The translations under genes were made by a program, and so were the position numbers. A stretch of DNA of 64,000 nt from Candidatus Bipolaricaulota bacterium (GTDB lineage Bacteria > Bipolaricaulota > Bipolaricaulia > UBA7950 > UBA9294), in contig JANQEA010000064.1 in assembly GCA_028278555.1 (NCBI GenBank), positions 237,334 to 301,333 of the forward strand. Direction: 5' to 3'. This document shows positions 51,849-59,353 of this stretch, piece by piece (within the stretch, counting starts at the first letter, position 1; each line of letters starts with the position of its first letter). A model generated the notes under the pieces. The model searched no databases, had not been told where the DNA came from, and worked only from the letters and a program-made list of their open reading frames with translations.

Positions 51849-53066
51849 CTAGAAGAGCGACATCTGCTCAGGGTCGTCGAACGGGATCTCGATCCGGCCG
51901 TACACCCCGTCGTACCCGGGTTCAATGTGCACACTGCCGGATCTCATCTTGGCGATCCCTTCAGCGACACGCGTGTCGGCACCGTGCGCAATCTCGTCGA
52001 TCGGCCGATCGAGAAGGATGTCCAGCTCGCTGCCGAAGCGTTCGATCATCGCGTCATAGGCGCGCTCCGCCTTCTTCGTCTTCGCGCCGACGCCGAGCGC
52101 CTGGGCGACAATCTCTACGAGCGGGATCAGGCTCCAATACCGATCCCGCTTCGTCGCGCCGTCCCCCTCCGCCCGATCGGCGAGGTCGGTGACCCGATGG
52201 AGAACGCCGATCGTCAACTCCCTCCCGCAAACCGGGCATCGATCGTTGTTCGCTCGCGTTTCGGACGGATGCTGGGAGACGCCACACTGCCGGTGTCCAT
52301 CGTAGTGATACTTCCCCTCCTCCGGGTAGAACTCGATCGTACCCGTGAGTCCCGGCCCGCCGCTGAGCGCCTCCACAAGCGTTGAGTAGGTCAGGTCGGG
52401 GAGGTCGAAGATCGTCACCTCTCGCCCAAGCTTCGAAGGTGAATGCGCATCGGAGAATGAGACGAGTGCCAACCGATCGAGCGAGGAGACGCGTCGGTTC
52501 ATCGGTGGATCGCTCGACAGGCCTGTTTCGATCGCCCGGATCCGATCGGCGTACTCGCCGAAGCATTCCTCCAGGGAGTCGAATCCGCTCTTTGCACCGA
52601 AGATCGAGTACCAGGGCGTCCAGGCGTGGGCCGGGATCACGAACGCCTCCGGAGCGACTTCCCAGATCAGCTCGACCAGCGCCTTCGCCGACAGGCCGAA
52701 CATCGGGCGTCCGTCGGCGGCAAGGTTCCCCCTGGCCGCGAGCCGCTGATTGATCTTCTCCGCGTCATCGAGCGACGGCACAAGGATCACGAGATGGATC
52801 CGGCGCTGTCTTCCCTCCTGGCTCCAGATTGCACTCAGCTCGCCGCTAATCAGGAAGCGAGTGTCCCCGTATCGATAGATCCCCTCGCTTTCTTCACGAA
52901 GTTGCGAACGGAGCGTCCCGAACCACGCCGGATGGGTGAAATCGCCGCTCCCGAGTAGGTCGATCCCCTTGATACCGCCCCAGCGGGAGAGTTCGGGCAA
53001 GCCCATCTGCGGACTCGTCGCCCGACTGAAGGACGAGTGGAGATGAAGATCAGCGATCCGTCTCAT
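51849..53066 (-). CDS. endonuclease Q-like PHP-domain nuclease
   Basis: A 405-residue protein of the EndoQ family, which nicks DNA 5' of deaminated bases (uracil, hypoxanthine, xanthine) and abasic sites. The PHP domain opens with IADLHLHSSFSRATS (HxH at 8-10), followed by GSGDFTHPAW, VIPAHAWTPW, and LVSFSDAHSPSKLG. A cysteine cluster (RQCGVS to DRCPVCGREL) and the helical C-terminus are typical. The chain ends EQMSLF, a match to the bacterial sliding-clamp motif QLSLF. It overlaps the upstream lipoprotein gene by 17 bases. Confidence 0.87.
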   Translation of the reverse strand: MRRIADLHLHSSFSRATSPQMGLPELSRWGGIKGIDLLGSGDFTHPAWFGTLRSQLREESEGIYRYGDTRFLISGELSAIWSQEGRQRRIHLVILVPSLDDAEKINQRLAARGNLAADGRPMFGLSAKALVELIWEVAPEAFVIPAHAWTPWYSIFGAKSGFDSLEECFGEYADRIRAIETGLSSDPPMNRRVSSLDRLALVSFSDAHSPSKLGREVTIFDLPDLTYSTLVEALSGGPGLTGTIEFYPEEGKYHYDGHRQCGVSQHPSETRANNDRCPVCGRELTIGVLHRVTDLADRAEGDGATKRDRYWSLIPLVEIVAQALGVGAKTKKAERAYDAMIERFGSELDILLDRPIDEIAHGADTRVAEGIAKMRSGSVHIEPGYDGVYGRIEIPFDDPEQMSLF

Positions 53067-53706
53067 CGCCGCCGAAAACCGGCCAGCCGTGCGGACACTC
53101 GCTGTAGAACGAGTCGATCGCAACGGTCGCGTGGAAGATCCGGGTCGAGTACTCGACCGCGTCGATCGAGAACTCGACCTTCTCCCCCAGCTCGAGGTCG
53201 GTGATCTCGACCGTCCCGTCGGAGAGACGTACACCGTCCGCATCGTAGAACTTGGCCTTGACCACGACGACGTCGAGCCGCTCGTCGAGTCGGTTCTGCA
53301 CAATCCCGGTCACGCGCGCCGGCCAGCCGAGGGTCAGCTGCCACCCGGGATGGACGAACGCGGCCATGACAATCGGGACTTCCTTCGTCACCGTCCCGGA
53401 GACGCCGCGATCGTCGCGGACCGTCAGGGTAACGTGGTAAATCCTCTCTTCATCGAACCGGTGATGCGCGTCCCAGGCGGTCTCGAGCGGCGGTGACCCG
53501 TCGTCGAACTCCCAGCGGAGCGATTCGATCCAATGATTCGGCACCGTCGTCGAGGTCGAGGTGAACCAGTAGTCGAGCTCGCCCGATGAACCATCCGGGC
53601 ACCAGACGAAATCGGCAACCGGCCGAGTCACCGGGCCGAAGCAGCCGGAAAGGGAGAGCGCAAGGATCGCAACGCCGAAAAACGAAGCACCACTCGAGCG
53701 CTTCAT
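53050..53706 (-). CDS. PKD-domain lipoprotein
   Basis: A 218-residue predicted lipoprotein: signal peptide with lipobox LSLSGC (about residue 22), a PKD-like fold (about 30-115; WEFDDGSPP, YHVTLTVRDDRG) and a second beta domain (about 125-205) resembling FxLYD-type modules. It sits inside a DNA-repair operon (ATGA overlap upstream, 17-base overlap downstream), a position that does not explain its role. Same design as the lipoprotein at 21390. Confidence 0.78.
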   Translation of the reverse strand: MKRSSGASFFGVAILALSLSGCFGPVTRPVADFVWCPDGSSGELDYWFTSTSTTVPNHWIESLRWEFDDGSPPLETAWDAHHRFDEERIYHVTLTVRDDRGVSGTVTKEVPIVMAAFVHPGWQLTLGWPARVTGIVQNRLDERLDVVVVKAKFYDADGVRLSDGTVEITDLELGEKVEFSIDAVEYSTRIFHATVAIDSFYSECPHGWPVFGGDETDR

Positions 53707-54029
53707 TCGAAGAGACCGACCATCTCGAAGTCCGACCAGCCGTAGACCTTCAAATCGATCCGTCCGTTCTCACCGAAGACGACACCCTCGGCCTCGAGGC
53801 GGGTGATCTGCTCGCCGCCGATGCTCGATTCGCCCTTCGCGTTGACGACACGATGCCACGGAACATCCGGCCGTGGCGTTCCGCGGCCGAGCGCCGCCAT
53901 CGCGTAGCCAACTTGCCGCGCCCCCTTTGGAATCCCGGCGAGCCGGGCAATCTGCCCGTAGGTCGCAACGCGCCCTTCTGGGATCCGGCGGGCGACTTCG
54001 TAGATCTTCTCGTAGAGGCTGTTCGCCAT
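53703..54029 (-). CDS. alkyltransferase-like protein (ATL)
   Basis: A 108-residue homologue of the O6-alkylguanine transferase DNA-binding domain. The active-site PCHR is PWHR here (Trp58), so it cannot take up alkyl groups; it should flag O6-alkylguanine for nucleotide excision repair, as Atl1 and E. coli Atl do. The helix-turn-helix region GRVATYGQIARLAGIP and the arginine finger are present. AGGAGG precedes the ATG at 54029. Confidence 0.9.
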   Translation of the reverse strand: MANSLYEKIYEVARRIPEGRVATYGQIARLAGIPKGARQVGYAMAALGRGTPRPDVPWHRVVNAKGESSIGGEQITRLEAEGVVFGENGRIDLKVYGWSDFEMVGLFE

Positions 54030-54183
54030 GGTCGTCCTCCTGGGAAGATGATCCGGGTCACGAAGCGTAGCGCGCCCTTCGCGGTCGAGCAAGCGTACGA
54101 GCGTCTCGCAGACCGATCGGCGAGTACAATCGGTCCGCGGGTTCGTCCGATGGGGCAGCCCGACAGCCCACCGGGGAGGAGCT

Positions 54184-55083
54184 ATGCTCAAGACCAACGA
54201 AGATCGAGTCGTCGAATTCCTGCTGCAGTGCAAGGCCGGCCCGCCGAGGACCCGCGCGCGGTGGAGCGTCGATCATCAGGGCGCACCGTTCATCCTGCCG
54301 TCGATCGGCGGCATCAGCGTCAACGTGGCCGTCGGAGATCCGGCGTTCGGCTGGGCCGGCGATCACGTCGAGCCGAGCGTCAGCTGCACCGCGGATACGA
54401 AGAAGCCGTTCGAGCACCCGAACGTCTCGCTCCAGCTCTACGCCTGCGCAGGCAACGAAGCGAAGATCATCTCCGGTGATGCGAAGAACAGTACCGGGTA
54501 TGCGATCGGCCACCACGGCGGGTCGGAGCATGTCGTCGTCGAGTTCCCACGCGCCGTCAAGGAGCGGATGACTTACAGCGACAAGATCATCATTCGCGGT
54601 CGCGGGCAGGGACTGAAGCTGATTGACTATCCGGACATCGCGCTCTTCAATCTCGATCCCGAACTGTTGCACAAGATGCGGATCGAAGAGGTCGACGGGA
54701 AGCTCCGCGTACCGGTCACAACGATCGCCCCCGCCGCATGCATGGGCTCCGGCGTCGGCGCGACGCAGCCAGGAACCGGCGACTACGACATCATGACCAG
54801 CGACCCGGAGACGGTCGCCGAGTACAAGCTGGACAAGATGCGATTCGGCGACTTCGTCGCGCTCCTCGATCACGACAATCGCTTCGGGAGGACCTATCGA
54901 AAGGGAGCGGTGACGATTGGGATCGTCGTCCACAGCGACTGCCTTCTCGCCGGCCATGGTCCAGGCGTCACCACGCTGATGACCTGCGGCACGTCGTTGA
55001 TCGAGCCGGTCATCGAACCGAAGGCGAACATCGCCGACATCCTCGGGCACGGGTTTGACGCACCGCCGGAAGAGGCCGACTAG
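54184..55083 (+). CDS. DUF4438-like protein of unknown function
   Basis: A 299-residue protein that I recognise as similar to DUF4438 members from Thermotoga and other anaerobes. It is rich in short beta strands with conserved-looking stretches [53 protein letters not shown] and [17 protein letters not shown]. No signal peptide. GGGGAGGAG precedes the ATG. No function is known to me. Confidence 0.75.
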   Translation: MLKTNEDRVVEFLLQCKAGPPRTRARWSVDHQGAPFILPSIGGISVNVAVGDPAFGWAGDHVEPSVSCTADTKKPFEHPNVSLQLYACAGNEAKIISGDAKNSTGYAIGHHGGSEHVVVEFPRAVKERMTYSDKIIIRGRGQGLKLIDYPDIALFNLDPELLHKMRIEEVDGKLRVPVTTIAPAACMGSGVGATQPGTGDYDIMTSDPETVAEYKLDKMRFGDFVALLDHDNRFGRTYRKGAVTIGIVVHSDCLLAGHGPGVTTLMTCGTSLIEPVIEPKANIADILGHGFDAPPEEAD

Positions 55084-55143
55084 TCGGTTCGCGGCTCGAT
55101 GAGCCGCTTACTGGGAACTGGGAAGTCAGGCGGATTCGGTCCG

Positions 55144-55371
55144 TTACCGCGCGTCCTGAACGACGAACAGTTCTTCGAACGGCCGTCCGACGGCCTCGGC
55201 GAGCTTGTGCGCTGTTTTCACGCTCGTTCCGGCGCCGTTCTCAATCGACGAAAGCATCGGACGGGAGATCCCGATCGCCTCGGCGAGTTCCGCCGAGGTG
55301 AACCCTGCAACGATTCGGGCCCTCCGAACCGCGTCGTCTGCGGATATGATTCGGTAGTACTTGCGCGGCAT
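55144..55371 (-). CDS. XRE family transcriptional regulator
   Basis: A 75-residue Cro/C1-type helix-turn-helix protein. The HTH is GFTSAELAEAIGISRPMLSS with the fifth-helix region ENGAGTSVKTAHKLAEAVG. It is nearly all DNA-binding domain. The ATG lies 12 bases after a TATACT -10 with no ribosome site, so it is probably leaderless or has a leader of about five bases. A palindrome over the -10 suggests autoregulation. Confidence 0.88.
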   Translation of the reverse strand: MPRKYYRIISADDAVRRARIVAGFTSAELAEAIGISRPMLSSIENGAGTSVKTAHKLAEAVGRPFEELFVVQDAR

Positions 55372-55375
55372 GATC

Positions 55376-55395
55376 TGACAGTCAGTATACTGTCA
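55376..55395 (-). promoter_or_regulatory. -10 region with palindromic operator of the XRE gene
   Basis: TGACAG and CTGTCA half-sites (55376-55381, 55390-55395) flank the core; CAGTATACTG (55383-55392) is a perfect palindrome containing the minus-strand TATACT (55384-55389). A repressor bound here would block the promoter. No good -35 is present. Confidence 0.6.
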
Positions 55396-55477
55396 TTCAT
55401 CTTTCCCTTTCATTGACCGGCAACTACTTCCCACGAGACATATAGACGAAGATACACAGACCTAGATCACCTAAAAC

Positions 55478-55506
55478 TTGACAAACCGTTAACAGCATGC
55501 TAGACT
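55478..55506 (+). promoter_or_regulatory. near-consensus promoter of an untranslated RNA
   Basis: TTGACA (55478-55483), exactly 17 bp, TAGACT (55501-55506). The -35 is a perfect consensus. Transcription is expected from about 55513, directly into a highly structured stretch with no reading frame. Confidence 0.75.
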
Positions 55507-55512
55507 GCCACG

Positions 55513-55620
55513 GTTTCCATCGGCGCCCCGGCTCGGGTAGGGACCTGCGACACAACGTGCGACCACCGGGTGGTGCCTAAGGCTTGAGGGGGAAACTCAG
55601 CCGACGAACCGGGGCGCCCT
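55513..55620 (+). ncRNA. structured small RNA of unassigned class
   Basis: The stretch is closed by a perfect 10-bp stem, GGCGCCCCGG (55522-55531) with CCGGGGCGCC (55609-55618). Inside are a 5-bp hairpin CGGGT/ACCTG (55534-55547), a weak CAC/GTG hairpin, a 5-bp hairpin ACCAC/GTGGT (55562-55574), and an arm GGCT(T)GAG/CTCAGCC (55581-55602) with loop GGGGAAA. This makes a multibranched RNA of about 97 nt behind a strong promoter. It lacks the SRP-RNA GGAA/AGCAG core, a tRNA T-loop, and the 6S, RNase P or tmRNA hallmarks. The next gene is convergent, so it is not a riboswitch leader. Confidence 0.6.
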
Positions 55621-55638
55621 TGCTCTTCCACTCACTCC

Positions 55639-56154
55639 TCAAAGCGCAATCGAGTAGCGCCGGACTCGATGTCCGGCTGGCTCGTAGAACGATTCGTCCT
55701 CGAGAACGCCACCACACTTCTCGATCACCCTGGCAGAGGCGGCGTTCTCCGGCTCGCACGTCACGAGGAGGCTGTCGATGCCCAGGGTCACGCGGGCGTA
55801 CGCCTTGACCTCCTCAAGGAGGCGGGTGGCGAAACCCTGGTTCCGCTCAGACGGCCGGATACTGTAGCCGACGTGCCCGCCGAAGCGGCGGAGGTGGTCC
55901 GTAAGGCGGTGGCGAAGATTGGCGACGCCAAGGATCCGTCCGTCCTCGACGAGGAAGAGCGTCGTCCCGGGGACCCATCCCTCTTCGAGGCCTTCTCCGC
56001 GAGACTGCTTCGCAAAGGTCTCGACAATCTCGGCATGCGACATGTCCGGATCCCCGAAGTACGCCGGGATCCTCTCTTCGCCTGCCGCGGCGAAGTCGGC
56101 AAGGAAATCGCGCAGCGCTGCTTCATGTTCGAGTCCCAATTGGATGAGTTTCAT
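55639..56154 (-). CDS. GNAT family N-acetyltransferase (RimJ/RimL-like)
   Basis: A 171-residue acetyltransferase. The GNAT core is VGYSIRPSERNQGFATRLL (acetyl-CoA loop near residue 105), with VTCEPENAASARVIEKCGG as the family C-terminal block. The ATG at 56154 has GGAAGGA upstream; a TTG two codons earlier is possible. The target may be a small molecule or protein N-terminus. It converges with the RNA gene, ending about 20 bases from it. Confidence 0.88.
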   Translation of the reverse strand: MKLIQLGLEHEAALRDFLADFAAAGEERIPAYFGDPDMSHAEIVETFAKQSRGEGLEEGWVPGTTLFLVEDGRILGVANLRHRLTDHLRRFGGHVGYSIRPSERNQGFATRLLEEVKAYARVTLGIDSLLVTCEPENAASARVIEKCGGVLEDESFYEPAGHRVRRYSIAL

Positions 56155-56237
56155 GCGCAATCCTTCCGAGCCAGCAATGCGATTCTATCGCTGTCGCAAG
56201 CTATGCGCAGGCAAGCTGAAACGGTGAGCACGAAGCC

Positions 56238-57638
56238 CTACAGTCTGGCGAGCAACACGAGGATGACCCCGGTGCCGGCCTGCAGCGACTCGAGTGCCTT
56301 CCCAACGAACGCGCATGGACAGAGCCCGCGCCCAGCCCAACGCATGGCATGCCCAGGCATAGAACTCGTCACCAAGAGATCGCCTGGGAGGATCGATCCA
56401 CCCTCGTCGGTGACCCTGACCGGCACGATCCCTGCAAGCGCGAGGAGGGCGTCTCCAGCTGCTCTGCCTGCGCCACCTAGGATCACCCCGGGGGCGGTAG
56501 ACGCCACACCAGCCACGAACGGCGAGCAAGCCATAGTCGATCTCCTGTAGACGCCGGGCGTTGCCCGATCCAGCTCCAAGACGTCTCCCGGCTCGACTTC
56601 CCCAATTGTGGATACCCATTCGGCAACATCCGCTGCGCCCGTCGCAATGGCTGCGGAGCGAAGATCGCCATCTGCGTAAACGGTGCCAGTCTCGTCCACG
56701 CGAAACGTGCTTGATGTGTCGAGGACAACCCGGATGTCCGGAGCGGACGTGTTGTGAGTGCTTGGATACTGTCGATGAAAGAACCACGCCGAAGCTTCGA
56801 GGTCAGACCATCCTCCGAGGATTGCTTCCTTCCCTGCGGCAGTCTCCACCGAATCGACATCCGCGTTTCCGTTCGTAACCCACATCGACCGGAAGACCGC
56901 GACATGATCCGGAAACCCAATCACCGTAGCATCGGCGATCGCCCGGGCTCTATCGACGGTGAAGTCGATGTGAGCGGTTTCACCGCCGGCAAAGGTGATG
57001 TCCAGCTGGACAGACGAAGCTCCGGTCGTGATATCGACCGATTCGACCTCAGCGTACGGCCGGTCGCCTAAGGTCGCAGGACCAATGATCATAGAGCTCC
57101 CAAAACAGACGTCGGTATAGCCCTCCGGAGGATGCGGCTTGATGCGCATATTCCCGTCTTCGTAGAGGACGAAGACCTCCGGCCAGGAGTCCGTGCCAGG
57201 CACCCATCTCCGAATCTGCAGATAGTGACAGTCGTAGCTTGTTTGCCCATTGACTCGGACACTCAAAGTCGAATCCTGCCCTCGCCAGTATTCCGAGATC
57301 ATGCACGCGTAGACTGCGTTGTGGGCGTGGTCATCGAAGATTTTTGGACAAGCATCCCCACGCACCTTCCAAGGAGCTGCTGCAGAGGAGCCACATCCCG
57401 ACCAATCCTCTGGACATCCGTAGGCACACGGGCAGTAGCTCGGATGCGTCGCAACGATCAGTATGCGGTTGATCCCGGGAGCGAATATCGGGACATTGAC
57501 GTTATCTTCCTCTGCACATGTGGTAGATGTCGAGTGATTCTCCGCCCAGTAGTCCGCCGCATTGCCGCCGAACGCCGCCACCAGCAGCAACGCGATGGCC
57601 AGCTTCATTGACCGCAGTCTCCGGTCTGGCGTCGCCAT
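56238..57638 (-). CDS. secreted protein with C-terminal beta-rich module
   Basis: A 466-residue exported protein; signal peptide with hydrophobic core MKLAIALLLVAAFGG (about 11-27). The N-terminal part has a cysteine-rich stretch (PSYCPCAYGCPEDWSGC). The C-terminal 130 residues (ADVAEWVSTIGEVEPGDVLE to SILPGDLLVTSSMPGHA) resemble the beta-structured modules near the ends of phage tail fibres and similar surface proteins. The ATG at 57638 has AAGGTG upstream. I do not know its function. Confidence 0.7.
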   Translation of the reverse strand: MATPDRRLRSMKLAIALLLVAAFGGNAADYWAENHSTSTTCAEEDNVNVPIFAPGINRILIVATHPSYCPCAYGCPEDWSGCGSSAAAPWKVRGDACPKIFDDHAHNAVYACMISEYWRGQDSTLSVRVNGQTSYDCHYLQIRRWVPGTDSWPEVFVLYEDGNMRIKPHPPEGYTDVCFGSSMIIGPATLGDRPYAEVESVDITTGASSVQLDITFAGGETAHIDFTVDRARAIADATVIGFPDHVAVFRSMWVTNGNADVDSVETAAGKEAILGGWSDLEASAWFFHRQYPSTHNTSAPDIRVVLDTSSTFRVDETGTVYADGDLRSAAIATGAADVAEWVSTIGEVEPGDVLELDRATPGVYRRSTMACSPFVAGVASTAPGVILGGAGRAAGDALLALAGIVPVRVTDEGGSILPGDLLVTSSMPGHAMRWAGRGLCPCAFVGKALESLQAGTGVILVLLARL

Positions 57639-57663
57639 GCCAATCACCTTGCAGGTATGGTAC

Positions 57664-57675
57664 TAGATTAATCTA
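57664..57675. repeat. 12-bp perfect palindrome upstream of the gene at 56238
   Basis: TAGATTAATCTA lies 26 bases upstream of the ATG at 57638, in an AT-rich gap of 96 bases. It could be an operator; no convincing -10/-35 pair can be placed around it. Confidence 0.4.
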
Positions 57676-57734
57676 TAACCTTCAGCGAGAGATCTTCTTC
57701 CCTATTACGGAACGTTGGCAGTCGCGGTGCGCGA

Positions 57735-59228
57735 CTACCCACGCCCGTCCAGAGCAGTGAAGACCTCCCAGAAGAGATCGCAGTGTTCCCACCAGTCGCT
57801 GTGCGCGACGTCTCTCGCATACCCTTTCAGGATCCGGTAGCTGAACTCGGACGTCGGGGCAGGGATCGGATCGTGCCGGGCCGAACGGTGGAGGAACCAG
57901 AGGAACTCGAGGCATGGGCTCGCTTCGTGCTTCGCGATCGTCTGCTCGAGATTCCCTCCGACAGCGTGATGTGCGCGATCGTAGCGCGCGAGGTAGTCGA
58001 TCGCCGCGAGGAGATCGTCGGGGATCGCGTCGGTGAACAGATACTCAGCTGGGGAACTGAAGCCGCCGAGCACCGCGGAGTTCCACACGCCGGCCACTCG
58101 CAAGGCCATGTTAAGCGGCATGTACTCTCGGCCCAGTTCCGCCGCCCGGATCGCGATCGGATCCTCCAACAGCAGCCGACGCAGAGCTGCGAGGAAGCTG
58201 CTGGTCCACTCCCCGCCGGTGTCCTCCGGATTCGGGTCGACCGGCGAATCGACATCAGCGCACGCAGGCTCGTCGGCGGCAGACGCGGTCCAGACACGGT
58301 TGACATTGCTGTGCCGACTGAGAACCGGAACGAAGCTCCCGCCATAGCCCGCCTCGAGGAGGACGTAGACGCGGCTCGGGACGTACGTGTCGCCCGGGGT
58401 GGTCACCACCCGGGCGAGTTCATCGCTCGACAGTCGCTGTCCGCCGATCCACAGCGCACCAGGCGAGGCGTGGCACGTGATGTAGAAGTACAGCCGGTCG
58501 CAGCAATGGTAGAGCGGGATTTCGGTGAAGAGGCGAACAACGTGCGCTTCGATCGCCTCGGGCGAGGCGTCGCCCGGCTCCAAGACAGATACGCGCATCC
58601 CGAGGTCGCTCAACGCTTCACAGACGCCGCGGGCGTCCGCGGCGAATCCCGCCCCATCCGGCTGGCCGGGCGACCATCCGTTGATCACGAGCGCCCAATC
58701 GAAGTAGTCCGAGCCCGGCAGCTCCGGCACACAGAGGGCCGTCGACGCACCGCCCGGAGCACCCGCCGGCAACGACGAGGCAATCCAATCCGCTTCGTCC
58801 CAGTACTCGATTCTCTCGACCCAGAGGGATTTCCCGTTCAGCACCGGCCACCACGCCTCGCGATGGACAGCGTACGTCCCATCATTCGCGTCGATCAGCA
58901 CATACAGCGTGTCGTGTGCGAAGCGAGCGTGAGGCTCGAGATCGATCCAGAGAAACCAGGTCGGGCCGGCAAGCTCGTAGGGGGTCAGGTGCGGAAGCCG
59001 GTCGACCTCCTCCGGGATCGGCGTCGGCGCGTAGGGAGCAAGCCGATCATCGGCATCGAGCACCGCCGGATGGAGGAACGCGATGTAGTCCGAGTCGATC
59101 GCCAACTCGGGGAGGATCTCTGTTCGGATCAGATTCGGTATGTCGGTCGGCCCGAGTCGGGATGCGCCACCGACAACCCCTAGAACCACGACCGCAGCCA
59201 GCAGCACGACGACAACACGACTTCGCAT
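57735..59228 (-). CDS. secreted C13/caspase-fold-like protein lacking the catalytic cysteine
   Basis: A 497-residue exported protein (signal peptide about 1-22). Residues 173-340 read like a legumain/C13-type caspase fold: a first strand WALVINGW, a histidine loop YFYITCHASPG (His253), then VYVLLEAGYGGSF where the family has EACYSGSF. Gly294 replaces the catalytic cysteine. RVWTASAADEPA follows, as in C13 proteins. The C-terminal helical part (350-497) is unassigned. Probably a pseudo-enzyme or a changed hydrolase. GGAAGGAGG precedes the ATG. Confidence 0.72.
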   Translation of the reverse strand: MRSRVVVVLLAAVVVLGVVGGASRLGPTDIPNLIRTEILPELAIDSDYIAFLHPAVLDADDRLAPYAPTPIPEEVDRLPHLTPYELAGPTWFLWIDLEPHARFAHDTLYVLIDANDGTYAVHREAWWPVLNGKSLWVERIEYWDEADWIASSLPAGAPGGASTALCVPELPGSDYFDWALVINGWSPGQPDGAGFAADARGVCEALSDLGMRVSVLEPGDASPEAIEAHVVRLFTEIPLYHCCDRLYFYITCHASPGALWIGGQRLSSDELARVVTTPGDTYVPSRVYVLLEAGYGGSFVPVLSRHSNVNRVWTASAADEPACADVDSPVDPNPEDTGGEWTSSFLAALRRLLLEDPIAIRAAELGREYMPLNMALRVAGVWNSAVLGGFSSPAEYLFTDAIPDDLLAAIDYLARYDRAHHAVGGNLEQTIAKHEASPCLEFLWFLHRSARHDPIPAPTSEFSYRILKGYARDVAHSDWWEHCDLFWEVFTALDGRG

Positions 59229-59301
59229 CCGGCCGGCCTCCTTCCGGAAGATACTACGCGATCCGAGAGGCTGGCTGGCTCGCCCTGTCCTCCAGGTCGT
59301 G

Positions 59302-59310
59302 TGCTAGACT
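59302..59310 (+). promoter_or_regulatory. extended -10 promoter of glpK operon
   Basis: TGCTAGACT (59302-59310) is an extended -10 about 43 bases before the GTG at 59354; no clear -35. The same TGCTAGACT occurs at 55498-55506 in the small-RNA promoter. Confidence 0.45.
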
Positions 59311-59353
59311 GACGCTGGATCCATCACGCGAAGGAAGGGAGTTGGGTCAGAGC

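Noticed and set aside
53703..54029. Active O6-methylguanine-DNA methyltransferase (Ogt)
   Set aside because: The acceptor cysteine is replaced by tryptophan (PWHR), so it is an alkyltransferase-like binding protein.
55513..55620. SRP RNA (ffs) as identity of the structured RNA
   Set aside because: Size and closing stem would fit, but the GGAA tetraloop with its AGCAG partner strand and the asymmetric loop of helix 8 are absent.
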